64,000 bases of DNA from Dysidea avara (GCF_963678975.1 NC_089272.1:22519399-22583398), one strand, 5' to 3'; shown: positions 24,062 through 36,244, counted from the first letter of the stretch. Made by a program: numbers and translations. Notes: generated by a model not told the origin, from the sequence alone.

Positions 24062-24910
24062 GCATTAATAATCAAAGTGATGTGGAAGACCCACTACATC
24101 CTCAAACAGCTACCTACAATGAAATAAATTAATCACTACCATACCGTGAACATGAACCTGTCAGAAGGCCAGCATAGCAGGGATTTTATTGAATGCTGAA
24201 ATTAGGTAGTGACAGATCACTGGTTGTTTGTAGGTTAATTAAAATTATAATTAGCATTCACAAAAATAAATACATACTTGTTGATCTAAGCAAATTAGTG
24301 GCGTGCAATGTGTAGTGTATTGGTGTGGCTATCCATTGATTGTGAACAGTGAACTTCAAGGTGTGTGCGTAGGCTGCTTTTCACAAGTGGATTTCTAGAG
24401 AGCTCTGGCACCTTGAAATTTCACTGGCCAGCTGGAATATGAGGTTAGAAACATGAACAACCCTTGGACAGTTGCCCAGACATTTTCTACATGTATTTCT
24501 TTCACTTTCAGTAGCATAGATGGTATTGAGAGCCCAATATTAAGGCTTATGACCTACTTGGCCGTCTATTCAAATACCAATTGCCACCCACCACCCATAG
24601 TGACATGCTTGTGCTACAGATACCGTCATAAAAACGATGCTAGTTATATAAATACATAGCTAGCTTGCTATGGACTAAAGTGAGTTAACACTATACAGTC
24701 ACAGTGAAAATTTCAAACTCGTAGATTTTGGTCTTCACAAGCTGTACTGAAGTGAAATGTTTAAAGCCGCACATCTCACAATCTATTGATGTGCGTAGAT
24801 CAACAGTTTTTTTTCTTCGAATTAGGTCACATATGCACTCACTAGTTATGGCGCTTGTTGCAGCTGATCTAACCTCAAGCTAACCTGGAGCTCTTGGGTT
24901 AGGCAGCAGT
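24062..24910. other. gene-free stretch
   Basis: No supported feature. Confidence 0.4.
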
Positions 24911-25302
24911 TACTGGAAGACAACTTTGGTTGTTGATAGGCGTTATTCCACTATACAAACTTCTTGAAGATGACAATGAACATTCAGGAGTCCAATTTGT
25001 CTAAATAAATTAAGAGACGAAAACATTTAACTTGTATAGCATCACATGAAAAGTTATAGTTATGAACAATGCATCTATCAACGTCATGCCATACATACAT
25101 ATATATGGAATGGTGGGGATTAATAAATGTTACATGGTAAGTTCCCAACCCCCGGGGACAACTTTGAGTTACAAATATATAACAAATCCCATACAATTTA
25201 CATACGTAGGGGAATTGCTTATTCTTGTTGCAAATGCCCCTACCCTGTGGACAAATTCTACCTGACCTGGTAGTTGTGGTGCATAACATTCATAGGTACA
25301 TA

Positions 25303-25669
25303 CAGGGCCACCCAGAGAAATTAAGGGGCCCAGGGCAAAGAGTTAAAGTGGGTCCCCAAGGGTAAGGAGGTTTCCATTCTGAATCACAACTTCACCCAAG
25401 CTGTAAGTTGAAGACACACACAAAAATGGTCATTCCTGACAATAGTTACCCCTCACCAACCATATCTCCTTATTTATAAGCTTGCTACCCTGCTCCTCTG
25501 AAGAATACTGTGACTGCTTTATTAGAGTATTTAGATCTGACTGCTCTATTAGAGTATATTGATCTTTTAAACAGGTATTCGAGGAGCCCTTCATGGGGCC
25601 TCCTGGGTCCCCTTTCAGGCTGGGGCCCAGGGAAAAATGCCCCAGTTTCCCCCCCTGTGGGCGGCCCTG
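25303..25669. mobile_element. hAT-like MITE, TSD GGTACATA
   Basis: CAGGGCCACCCAGAG at the left and GTGGGCGGCCCTG at the right form the TIRs. GGTACATA occurs at 25295-25302 and 25670-25677 and once only at the empty site in copy A (about 18437-18450, inverted). Inside are two copies of the CTATTAGAGTAT motif (about 25518-25530 and 25544-25557). It is related to 15490-15846. Confidence 0.96.
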
Positions 25670-25818
25670 GGTACATATGTACATGTAGTCCATTAACAAT
25701 GAACGCCAACAGATGGACTTTCTAGATCACTGAGCCAGTCTTGAGCAACCGCATACATATCACTTCCCCACTATACATCTTAGACTACTGGGACATAAGG
25801 CTAAGGTGGGGTATACAG

Positions 25819-26090
25819 CAGGCCAAAGAGTGAGGGGGCCAGGCCAGCTGTAAATTGAAGACCAGAGAAAAGAAAAGGTAACTACCTGCTGACAATAGCT
25901 GCTCTCCACCAATTATATCTCCTTATACTCATACATAGCTAAGTAGCTTGCTACACTGCTTCTCTGAATACCGTGACTGATCTATTAGAGTAATCCAGAT
26001 CCTGACTGTTCTATTAGAGTATCTCGATCTTCTCTTGTAAACAGTGTCCCATAAAAGTGAGTGGGGGCATGGCCTCCTCCCCGCCCATGC
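25819..26090. mobile_element. decayed MITE of the same family, TSD about TATACAG
   Basis: It sits between TATACAG at 25812-25818 and 26091-26097, a sequence present once in copy A. The interior matches the 25303 element (GACAATAG, ATATCTCCTTAT, CTTCTCTGAATACCGTGACTG, two CTATTAGAGTA motifs, TAAACAG). The outer ends are degraded, with only CAGGCC left of the TIR. Confidence 0.88.
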
Positions 26091-26500
26091 TATACAGTTA
26101 GTAGGTGCTTCAGTGGAGGGAATTGTGTGAACTACATATCTAGGTTTGGTCCTGTCAAGGGAGCCATTAGAACAATTCCATTTCTTCTCGTGAAGTACAA
26201 AAACAAAAACAAAAAGATACTATAGCACAATAACAACACAGTGGTACGCAAGATACTGTAAGGTAGCATGTTAGTTGATCTATCATCTTTGGAGCCATGA
26301 TACGTATGTATACACCCAAACAAACTATTACAGGAGAAATGACTTTATCTTCAACAAACTGTCTGTAGTCACGGAGAAGCGACTTTCTTGTTCCGTGAAT
26401 GGCTGAATTTATATACCAAGATTTTAGAGGCGCGTAACTTAAGCACAAGTCACATGACCTCATTGGATTTGGTGAAAAACGATCGCTTCCCGCATAGATA

Positions 26501-26757
26501 ATCAAGGGGGTGACACACAGGCACTCACTGCAGGTAGATCTGCGACCGCGCTAAGTCAAAGGTCAAGGCCACCAAAATCGTGCCAATTCAATAAAACTAG
26601 CTTCCAACCCACAATCGAAAAGTGCTGAAATATCGTCGCTAAGTCACCGGTCAAGGCTCTGTAATAGTCACAGGTCAAAGCAAAATTTCGGCCGGTCAAG
26701 ACTTTGACCGCGGCGCAGATCTACCTACAGCGCGTACCTACGTGACACCCCCTTGAT
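26501..26757. mobile_element. MITE with ATCAAGGGGGTGACAC ends
   Basis: The 16 bp ends are exact inverses. Weaker inversion continues inward to about 50 bp (GCAGGTAGATCTGCG and its partner). Taking the ends as TCAAGGGGG leaves TAA on both sides, which would fit a 3 bp duplication of PIF/Harbinger type. The interior is 257 bp and rich in GGTCAAGGC-type repeats. A separate AATAGACA/TGTCTATT hairpin follows at 26758-26782. Confidence 0.82.
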
Positions 26758-26947
26758 AATAGACACCCCATACATGTCTATTATCTATGCTTCCCGTTTC
26801 AGTGCAAAGGAGCATGGACCCACTATATGACTAATGCTTTGTATGTGTCATGTCTTGTATGTTTTTCAGTTTCGTACTTGTGTATTTGTATGTGTCTCAG
26901 TGTACTCTGACGTGGAAGAACGGCTATGCCGAACGTCATGAGTTTAA

Positions 26948-26984
26948 ACAAAAATCAAATCAAAATCAAATCAAAATCAATCAA
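26948..26984. repeat. (ATCAAA)n-like simple repeat
   Basis: AAATCAAATCAAAATCAAATC-type units immediately before the 26985 repeat. Confidence 0.75.
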
Positions 26985-27125
26985 GGTCGCGATTGCAATT
27001 GCGGAGTAGTTACGGTGCGAGTAGGTGCAATCACTTGGGTGCAATCGAAAGACGCAAACTAGGTGAGTTTGTTGTGTGTATGCTGGGTTGGTAGTTTGTC
27101 ATTTTACACATATTGATATCCTGGT
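26985..27125. repeat. dispersed repeat, copy 1
   Basis: GGTCGCGATTGCAATTGCGG, GAGTAG, CAATCGAAAGACGCAAACTA, then TTTTACACA.ATTGATATCCTGG recur at 35805-35935 almost unchanged. The second half recurs at 44620-44680. Confidence 0.85.
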
Positions 27126-27524
27126 TTCTAACTTTTGTAAGGTCGCCAAACTAAAGCTAAGATAATTTGCTCCAACTCGATAACAACACTATAAATCATA
27201 ATAAGGAAGTACAATACACATATGCACAAGAAAATACAAAAGACCAGTAAAAAGAATATGGTTACAGGCAATTACAAGTACATGAATACAAAACGCAAAG
27301 GTTAACTACTAAAATAGATACATGATGTGTGAGTGATAAAGTCACTTGTTTGTGCAATAGAGTTCACAGTCAGATGGCTTCAGTGCAACTGCTACACTTT
27401 CATGTGAATCATGCCCAGATTGTTTACAGTATTTATCACTGTGTATTCGTCTGGCATAAAAATAAAAATAAACTTAAACAAAAAAGGGTCCTCAAACGAA
27501 AAAAAAGATACCAAAATTCCTGAC
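27126..27524. other. gene-free stretch
   Basis: No gene is seen. Confidence 0.4.
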
Positions 27525-27600
27525 CTGGAATTGAACCTGGGACCTCGTGTGTGATCCCAGGATTGTAACCAGTGTGCTACGTGCCTCCCAGCTACCCATC
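27525..27600 (-). mobile_element. tRNA-derived SINE head or tRNA relic
   Basis: On the - strand there is TAGCACACTGGTT (A box) and GGTTCAATTCC (a consensus B box), separated as in a tRNA. The acceptor and D stems do not pair well, so I call it a SINE head or relic. The DNA beyond the B box is A/T-rich. Confidence 0.65.
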
Positions 27601-27931
27601 TTTCTTAGTTTCTACCTTATATACGTCATTCAAGAAGAAACCTATATAAGAAGAATACCCAGTGAAGAAAAGTCCCAAGCTGAACTCGACCCTAACGCTA
27701 ACCTGACGTTTACCTGTTAAGAATAATGATGACTTTCACTGTCTGTGTAGCTAGGGTTGGCCTGGCTTCACTCGCTCCAACCCTAGCTCGCCTCGCAAAA
27801 ACTTACCTTCATACGTTTGATACTAAAATACCACCATATACCGGCTAGCTATCGTAAGGCTCGTACTCCTGGCCTCTATGCTAAAGATATCCGTAAACCA
27901 TTTTCTGGTCATTGGTAGCTAATGAACACAG

Positions 27932-28000
27932 CAGGGGCGGATCCAGGATTTTTCAAGAGGGGGTCTCTGAGCTGGGTGGAGGGTAACCCCCCCCCACAGT
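27932..28000. repeat. fragment of the CAGGGGCGGATCC element
   Basis: CAGGGGCGGATCCAGGATTT starts at 27932 and is followed by a G-rich and then C-rich stretch. No right terminus was found. Confidence 0.55.
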
Positions 28001-28945
28001 TCACATAATTATTCAAATCAGCACATCCTGCCTACGGCTGTACGTAGCATACATAAAATGTGCCCTTAGGCAAACTAGCACGATGTGTATATCTAGCTGG
28101 AAACCTACACTGCTGTTTGTGCAGCTTATTGCTATACTATGCTATTGTAGACTTATAGCTTACTACATTGGCACACAGTAGTCATGACGAATGATGGAGC
28201 ACTTGTGCATCACACCATAGATTTTCGATCACACTTCTTGCTTGCCGTCACCCTTGCAGAAGTGGCACCAAAAGTGAACCTTGTGCAAGTGTGAGTGAAG
28301 TTGGTCTTCCTGACAAGTTGAATAACTACTGAAGTAGCTAACTCCTGTGTCACTTTGTAATTCACACTGTCGAGTGCGGGGACTGGCATTCTGTGTCTTC
28401 TGGGTGAGGTCTCAAGAACAGCCGAGTGATATCACGTGCCCATATTGACCAAAGGCGGAGTCAGGTGTATTACCACTAAAGAAAAGTACCGGCAGTAAAA
28501 CACTCTTTATATCAAGACTCACGGTAGTGAGGCGCGCGGCTAAGAAACTACAAAGCGCACGCCCAATTAAAAGATGCGGCCACTACTGTGAGTTATTTAC
28601 GTGTAGGGTCGGTTTTGCAATATTAGCCCTGGATTACACAACATCTCTCAATGGATTTGTATTGGGTTATGTAATAAAAAAATCTTTAGTCGTTGTCGTT
28701 TTATTGCGACTTTGCTAAAATAAAAAATATAACCGTATTTAGACATATTTCACTTTATTTCTCTACCTTGTATTAAACGTATCGTCACGTTATACCAGTC
28801 ATCTTACCTGTATTTGTACCAGCCGTCTAGGCCTGACATTATCTAATTCTAGTTGGCCCTACGCATATTTTCTCCATTCAAACCTGTAATCCCTACAATA
28901 ACTTTTAAAGACACGATGTGGACACAAGCCCTAATGTCTGACAAA
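28001..28945. other. gene-free stretch
   Basis: Somewhat higher GC near 28430-28640, but no splice-bounded exon or known domain. Confidence 0.4.
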
Positions 28946-29170
28946 CAAGTTGTGAAAGCGTGCAGACCCGTAAGTTCCCTAGGAAAGGCATTTTAAGCAG
29001 AAATCAGAGTCCATTTAGTGCCACGCCCCATGCGAGCATTTATACACGCGTTTATAATCGGCAGATGTCTTATAAACATGAGTATAAACAAGGTGTGAAA
29101 GCGTGAAGAATGTACAGACACTAGGGAAGGTGTATAAATCGTTATCAATACTCCATTTAGTGCCATGCAC
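28946..29170. repeat. diverged tandem repeat, unit about 144 bp x2
   Basis: GTGAAAGCGTG (about 28953 and 29096), ACTAGGGAAGG/CCTAGGAAAGG and CCATTTAGTGCCA (about 29008 and 29152) recur at one spacing. Confidence 0.7.
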
Positions 29171-29519
29171 CACTTATGATACAAGAAATATTTTGCAAGT
29201 TGTGTGGAATGACCAAAACTCATGTACACAGTCACAAATCACATTCCAGACAAAATTTTGTTGCCCTACATTACGTACATAATGAAAGCCACAACACAAG
29301 CTCCACCTTACACTGATGGTGCTTTGTGGAAGTGTGAAACTGCCGTGAAGTGTGAACTGCCATGACAGCTACTAATAAGGCAATTCTAATTGTGGATAAG
29401 ATGGCTGCAGAATTTATGAAAATTTCTTGCAGTAGAGTAAACATGTAACAGTGCTATTATAACACATAACAAAAATTTAATAACCATCAGTTTAACACCA
29501 AGTGATTATTTTTTAGATG

Positions 29520-30510
29520 TCTTCATGATGACACAAGATTCCTGTAAAACAACAAGCAGGCACTGAATTAAACATTAAAAAAATTATATTCAAGGCTATA
29601 AGTGAATCTGGTGTACCAGAGGTAACGTAAATGTGTTTTGGTGCCTAAGTATGTAAACATGAACACGAGGAGACCTGTCAAACAACAAGTGGCCACCAAA
29701 CAGAATGTACAACATGTTAAATATATTTCTTAGCTATACAACAGGAAATTCAAGATTGCAATTGTTGCAATTCCCACTTTTAAGCTAAGCAAATACCTGA
29801 TATATTGTTTAACCCATTTTACAACCAATACCTGATCTTAAGCATTAAGTTACACTTGTGCATAAAAGTACAACTTACAAAGCAATTGCTGTGAGCTTGT
29901 GCACATACCTTAACTCAAAGCTGCTAATCAGACAACTGGCCAATTATCACTAGGGCTGGGCTTGTGGTCACCACAAAACACAACTTGCTTGGTATTCTGA
30001 CAACACAAGAGACCAGTCCTGTAAAACAACAAGCAAGCATTTTTGCCTGGTCAAACGTGACTTACCATGACTACATCCGACTGCTAGTACGTGAACTGCT
30101 ATGACCAGATGGCACCTGCAAAACCGACGGTGCCATTAATACGTACAATATACCAAAAAATCTGGGTACAAGGAAAACATTAATACTATACGCACAACAC
30201 GTAAACTAACCTGGGTATTAGTTTGTTACCATCATAATTATTATTATGAGATAGTACAATATCAACTAATTATGTAGAAATTCATGACACCTTTTGACGT
30301 CACAATATTGGGCACTACAAAAAGAAAACACAATATAATTCCTCGAGTTCTGTATGTAAACTGATCCGAAATTCACAATACTAGTAAGGGTCCTACCTGG
30401 TCCAGAGTTAAGTATCACAACCACATCCACTGTTGGTGGGTGAATCACTATGACTAGATTGCCTGTAAAAACAGATAGGTGAGCATTAAATGCAATACAC
30501 TTAAATTTGT
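29520..30510. repeat. diverged tandem array around CCTGTAAAACAACAAGC
   Basis: CCTGTMAAACAACAAG occurs at about 29541, 29672 and 30017. A CCACATCC/CTACATCC..GTGAAT/GTGAACTGCTATGAC block recurs at about 30065 and 30420, the latter followed by GATTGCCTGTAAAAACAG. The spacing is irregular. I see no open frame or RNA gene. Confidence 0.55.
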
Positions 30511-31884
30511 CACTTTTTACATAAAATAAACATTTGGGGATTTTATTCGTTTAAACAGTTGACATTGTTACACAGAGACTGAATAGACAGGCATATCAAG
30601 AAGTTTGCGGACATTTGCTATACTTTTGTTCATGGCAAAAATGCCAGCTGGAACAGGCATGTCCAATACATTTCAATTGAAAAATTATTAAAAATTAAAT
30701 TAATTATCGTGTACCGCCTATCTCGAGTCTGTTTAGTAACTTTCTGAATTTGATACATGTAGAGCAACTCTCTGCGAGTACAATGATGCCAAAAGAAGTC
30801 CAATTCATGGAAATTTAGGCTCGTCAAAATGGCCTAAACTGACAGGGTGTAGCAAATTTCCCCATACATTTTGTATTGAGTGTTTTGGAGTCATGCAATA
30901 AAAGGCATAATAACCCACGACACGTGATAGATACCTCAGATTCGAACCAGTTTTGGAAATAGCAGTGAATAGCGATTAAGATAAGCTATAGCAGAAGGAA
31001 ATCAGAGGAAATTTGAGCTTGTCATTTTAAGGTTGAAAATCACTTACTGTTTCTATGGCGAATTGAATGCCGGATATTTGGAAAGGAACGCTCTGATCTA
31101 TTTCGATGTCTTGACAGCCATTGTTAACCTTCACTACATTAGTGTTACAATGAAACAAAAGCACTGTGAATTAGTTCTGCAGGTTAGTTTGTGAAAATTA
31201 CAGTGTTCCGTGATTAAGCAAAATAATGTCTGTGCCATGCAGCAAACTTCTTCATATGTTTCACTGTACATAAATTCAGTAATTTAGACCAGAACATGTT
31301 AATGAGTACACTTTTTCATACAAACATTGATATCTGACACAGATTCGCTTACTGACTTTCTTTCACCTGCAGCCAAAGTTCCAAGACTTCTGATGATGAT
31401 GTAAGTGGAAAATGACAAGATAGCCACGGTTTTTGGGTAATTGGTCCGTACACCTTGTCAGCAATCTCGCCATGAGATAATACGAGCTAGTGGAGCTACT
31501 AGGAGTTTTCGCCTGGCGGGTCTCTAAAATACTGTAAATTCGATTAATCAGCGTGTGTCGATGATCTAATCCTCGATCTAATCAGTTTCGTTAACCTCCA
31601 CTCCAGACTCTTATTCTTTCATACTTCAGCAACGGTGTACGGCCTCTACATTAAAGTACACCTCACCATGAAATGAAATCCAGTTACAATAAGACTTAAT
31701 GTAGTCTCATTACTTCTCTCTCACTCTCCTTCTTGGACTGCCATTTTAAACAACATTAGTTCAATTTTAATTGAAATCGCGTATCACGTGTGTCCGCTTG
31801 GGGTGTTGCAGGGACATTCCAAGGGACTTCACCTAAATAGATCACATGATAATTGTCAGTCTTGTGTGGTACTTGTCCTTAGTC
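30511..31884. other. gene-free stretch, upstream of a possible first exon
   Basis: No coding exon is recognised. The 150 bases before 31885 could be promoter DNA, but I find no TATA box or other decisive element. Confidence 0.35.
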
Positions 31885-31900
31885 ATGGCTCAGCAATGCG
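31885..31900 (+). CDS. possible first coding exon of the sulfotransferase gene (speculative)
   Basis: An ATG opens five codons plus one base (MAQQC then G) directly before GTACGTGTG, an acceptable donor. The next supported exon starts at 42551 in the matching phase, so the codon split would be G|GA (Gly). The 10.6 kb between them is almost all repeats, as expected of a large intron. Nothing else ties the two together: a phase match has one-in-three odds, and short ATG-to-GT runs are common. Confidence 0.22.
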
Positions 31901-32760
31901 GTACGTGTGTACTATAGCCTAGCTATATATAGGATTGTTTGTGTGCTGCTAATTTTTTGTGCGATGATGCACATGGTTGCATAGAACGCGTGATGGTAGG
32001 GAAAATTCCCGCCCCTAGCTATGCCTATGGCATTAACTAGCTTTTTCTATAGCTACTCTATTATATGTTACTGATACGTCAGGGGCACTAAAGTAAGGTG
32101 AAAGTGGTAGCTAAGGCTAAGTCAACTGGTCTATATAGTCTGGGCCTCTGGGGCATACTCCCTCAAAAAATTTTAGTTCAGTATACTGCAACTTTTAATC
32201 CTTCAGTGACCAAATTCGCTTCATCAAGTTTGAAAGTTTAATTCCAGTCAAAAAGGCTCAGATCTCAATGCACTGGTTGTATCTACTGTACCGGCTCTGA
32301 TGCCCTATATTTACATTGTCCAAAAGATGGTTAGAGTCCCATATTAAAATGAACTCTTGTTATATGCTTGCATGGACTCTTGATAATAATGACTATAATT
32401 ATGTATTTAGCTTTCAGGTTGCGTATACAAGGTATTCTTTCATCTGCCAGTATAAATTGCTATTCCATGCAATATGAGGCCTAAGGCTCTAGCTACACAC
32501 TAAGAATCAAATTATATAATGTTCTACACAATGATAAGATAATTGCCAGAGCAGAGTTCATGGTTATTGTATCAGCAAAGAGTTTTGAATATTAATTGAG
32601 ATATTTTATTTAAGTGCATTATGACTGTTCCTCCTATAATTATTGTTCTATTATCTGATGTCTTGTTGGTTTCCCTCCATCCTCTTTACTGATCCCTCTT
32701 TATTGATTCTATATGACTAGAAAATCTGTACACCTCAGTTACAATAGTTGATCTAAATAT
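31901..32760. other. gene-free stretch
   Basis: Nothing recognised. It would be intronic if the first-exon guess holds. Confidence 0.35.
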
Positions 32761-33398
32761 GTGACCCAGTCTGAGAAAACCAGTCTTATCGCCCATGTCA
32801 GCAGATTCGATTTTTCACCCAGGACACAAAGCTACATGAATAAACTATCTAATTCCACATTTAAAATCAGCTAGACTTGAGTGGTCTGGTTTTGCTGGCT
32901 GCTTTTCCCAAGCTCAGTGGCGATCCGTACGTGTGGTGTGGGACCTTAATGGAGCTCTGGTCAGCCTGGGAATGACTGTATGTGGCTGTACAGCTCTGTG
33001 GTGATGAATAAGTACCTCTGCTATGAATTTCCTTTCATTTTAGCCAGATTTGAGACCTCAATGGCTCAAAACTTGGCCTAATTCATCCCTTGGCCTTCCT
33101 TTTCAATTTTTGAACACCATCTTTCCCACCTTCCAGGGCCCCCCGCCTCCCACCCAGTTCGCAGCTCGCCTGATACAGTCAACCTTGGTTTAAAAACTAT
33201 CTAAAATGGCGGGAAACTTAGTTGTTGGCTACTTGCACAGTGGATGCTCTGGAAGGTAAGGAATTGATGTAAAACGTGTAAAAATTTGGTACACATAGCT
33301 TCAACCATTGGCGAGCTACAACACACTAAATACTTAAAACCGGCATTTCTCGATACTTTTAAATAGGCGATAAGCCCGGTTTACTCAGACTGGGTCAC
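32761..33398. mobile_element. TIR element (GTGACCCAGTCTGAG), copy 1, 4 bp TSD
   Basis: About 34 bp imperfect TIRs: the left GTGACCCAGTCTGAGAAAAC then CAGTCTTATCGCC, and the inverse ending CTCAGACTGGGTCAC. ATAT flanks both sides. It is 638 bp and non-coding. The copy at 41174-41805 lies in the opposite orientation and matches internally (AAACGTGTRAAAATTTGGTA, CACCATCTT, CTTTCATTTTAGCCAG and their inverses). Confidence 0.9.
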
Positions 33399-34144
33399 AT
33401 ATGATGATGATGCAGTTATTGAGACAAAGAGATGCATAGTGTTTCCCTACAGTGCCACAACACACAAACACTTGAAATGTAATCTGAGACTTACGTGTAT
33501 ATAGCTACAGTGAACTAAGTAAGATCACTATAGCTGCTGGTAAGCATTGCGTCGTATTACCATCCATCAGTGCTTGTGCAGTAAATTGTCTGTATTATGA
33601 ATTTAGTCAAAATTATGCATAGCTATAGCTGTGTAGTAATTTATTAGGCACCCAGTTAATGCTTAAGTTTGAGCATAAGATGCCTGAAGTATTTACCAGT
33701 CTGTCTATTCCACAGATATATTTTGTAAACAATATTATAAAAAAGATAAATATACTCTAATAGAACAGTCAATAGCCAGCTGTGTAGTAATTGTGAACTA
33801 ATTAGGCATTTCCTAATTATGAGCATAATCAAAAGCATTTACCACAGATGGGATATTGTAAAATTTTGTTAATAGTAAATGAATGCCACAGTAAACATAG
33901 ATTTATACTCTAATAGAACAGTCTGTCTATTCTACACTGTAAATTCGTACTTCCAAATTTACAGTGTGAACAGTGTTTGTAATGTGTATGCCTTTGTCAA
34001 ACACGATGACAGGTGCACATGCTTGACTCTCCAAGATAATAATATTATTGCTAATTTCCAAATATCAGTCATCTAAATGTTACCATTTTAACAATTTTGT
34101 TGTTCCACCAGTGAGACTATCACTATAACAAAAATGAGTGATAT
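33399..34144. other. gene-free stretch with two motif copies and a small hairpin
   Basis: ACTCTAATAGAACAGTC occurs at 33754-33770 and 33907-33923. CACTGTAAATT...AAATTTACAGTGTG at 33936-33966 can form a hairpin. Confidence 0.5.
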
Positions 34145-35027
34145 CCACCCCAAAAACACCTTCGCTGTAAAAAGAAAGGCGCGTCCAAGAAACTACAAGT
34201 ACCTGTAATCCAATATAATTAAAAACAGCTCAGTTGTAGGGAAAGACTAAAAATAACTGGTAACTTAAAGAGCTGATATCTGGAGTGGCCAAGAATCAAT
34301 CTTAATCCAACTACTTATACTAATTTTTTTAATCCGTGCAAAAACACCTAGCATTGGCTGTAAAAAAAAGTGCACCCATGAAAGTAACTGGCAATTGAAA
34401 TAGCTGATATCTGAAGCGGCCAAGAATGAATGCTGATATACAACTAATTGGAATTAACAAAAGTTTAACATTGAACCTTTGTCTTTCAGCTGTGTTCTAC
34501 ATTCACTCTTGCTGCATCATAAATTGATTTCTTTTAACTCTAATTGGCTGGTAATTTGGCCGCTTTTTTTAATATTTAGTGTATAGAGCAAAAAAAAAGG
34601 CGGCCAAATTACCAGCCAATTAGAGTTAAAGAAATCAATTTATGATGCAGCAAGAGTGAATGTAGAACACAGCTGAAAGACAAAGGTTCAATGTTAAACT
34701 TTTGTTAATTCTAATTAGTTGTATATCAGCATTCATTCTTGGCCGCTTCAGATATCAGCTATTTCAATTGCCAGTTACTTTCATGGGTGCACTTTTTTTT
34801 ACAGCCAATGCTAGGTGTTTTTGCACGGATTAAAAAAAATTAGTATAAGTAGTTGGATTAAGATTGATTCTTGGCCGCTCCAGATATCAGCTCTTTAAGT
34901 CACCAGTTATTTTTACTTTCATGAAGTCTTTCCCTACAACTGAACTGTTTTTAATTATATTGGATTACAGGTACTTGTAGTTTCTTGGATGCACCTTTTT
35001 TTTACAGCGAAGGTGTTTTTGGGGTGG
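34145..35027. mobile_element. 0.88 kb foldback element
   Basis: The left arm begins CCACCCCAAAAACACCTTCG and its inverse ends at 35027. The arms meet around AATTTGGCCGC (34553-34565) and GCGGCCAAATT (34600-34611), leaving a loop of about 25 bases. Arms are about 420 bp and well over 90% matched by eye. They contain repeated GCTGTAAAAA, GATATCTG..GCGGCCAAGAAT and CTAATTGGCTGGTAATTTGG. No protein is encoded. A one-armed relative lies at 6050-6345. Confidence 0.95.
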
Positions 35028-35795
35028 TACAAATCAGACGTACCTTTACAACAATATCAGTGATTACAAACTCCATTGCTCCCTTGCAGCTGCCAGCTCT
35101 TCTACGCACAGTAAGCGTGTGTCTTCCGCCATTTGCTGAACTTTAAACAATCCTTATCACGTGAGCTATCATCACGTGATGCTATATCATAGTTAATCAG
35201 AATAGTTCGGGACTGCTCTATTAGAGTATATCGATCTTTCGTGATCTGTTGCTTTCCTCCATGCACTTTCTGTCTTAGATTTCCTGTTTGAGGTTCAACC
35301 TGAAGGAGGGGTCTCGAGACCCCAAAGACCCCCCCCCCCTGCACAGGTACATTAATATACATAAATTTGAAAAAAATTGGACATTGTTTTCTGGTAGTAA
35401 AACGCAATGTTCGTAAATGGATAGTTTTGTTCGAACCTGGAATTTATCGGACCTTGCATACTACCGATATTAGCTGCAGCTCTCATGTTATTAATTCTAC
35501 ATACAGGATAATTACTGCTTAGTGTAGGCTACCTTGTGGTACATTAACCTAAGCTGTTGGATTTCCATTAAATAAATGGCAGCTGTTTGAAAACCATAGT
35601 GCCCGATAATTGATAGTTGACTCTATATACGGTACGCGGTTCATCCAACTTCCGTGTCACCTGAAATGCACTATCCCGTACTCATGTTACTCAGCTCAGG
35701 TGGTTTCTGACTCTCTGTAACAGGTTTTCCAGCCGATCCTTAGAACGGTCTAAAGTGGGAACCCTAATTATTTAGATTTGCTGCCGGAATCAGTT
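35028..35795. other. gene-free stretch with a strong ACTGCTCTATTAGAGTAT motif
   Basis: The motif lies at 35211-35229, followed by ATCGATCTTTC as in the MITE family, but no TIRs are visible around it. Confidence 0.45.
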
Positions 35796-35935
35796 TCAGT
35801 GCAAAGGTCGCGATTGCAATTGCGGAGTAGTTATGGTGCAAGCAGAAGCAATCGAAAGACGCAAACTAGGTGAGGTTGTTTTGTGTCTGTTGGGTTAGTA
35901 GTTTGCCATTTTACACACATTGATATCCTGGTTTC
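35796..35935. repeat. dispersed repeat, copy 2
   Basis: Matches 26985-27125, including GGTCGCGATTGCAATTGCGG, CAATCGAAAGACGCAAACTA and ATTGATATCCTGGTTTC. It is preceded by TTTCAGTGCAAAGG, also found at 26797-26810 before copy 1's simple repeat. Confidence 0.85.
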
Positions 35936-36244
35936 ATGCCCAGACCGTTCATTTATTTTTGTATTGGGGTTGGAAAAGGGTGTCTGGTGAAACTCAATAG
36001 CCATTTCATCAGATTCTGGGATTGTTTGAAGGTGCAAACATGTTCATACAAACAGAGGAGGTATTAGTACATGTGTGGGCACTAGTACTGCCATAGAAAA
36101 CTATCACGTGACTCATTAAAATTTGTTTTAACAATCAGCCTTACGCGATTCTTTATCACTAACTAGTGGCACGAAATGGTTTATAGTACTCTCTGGTATT
36201 GCTCACTTGGCGTTGCATCCACTATCCGCTGCCTGGTCAAGTTT

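Larger units (their letters stand above)
24911..26213. repeat. inverted segmental duplication, copy B (with two insertions)
   Basis: The reverse complement of 18178-18837, interrupted by MITEs at 25303-25669 and 25819-26090. With those and their target duplications removed the length agrees with copy A to within a few bases. Divergence from copy A is modest and spread evenly. Confidence 0.92.

Noticed and set aside
25430-25709. Two overlapping - strand frames
   Set aside because: Inside the MITE at 25303-25669.
27525-27600. Functional tRNA gene
   Set aside because: Good A and B boxes, but the acceptor, D and anticodon stems do not pair, so it is a SINE head or relic.
35102-35407. 101-codon - strand frame
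   Set aside because: It covers the recurrent motif and a homopolymer G/C run, with no recognisable domain.
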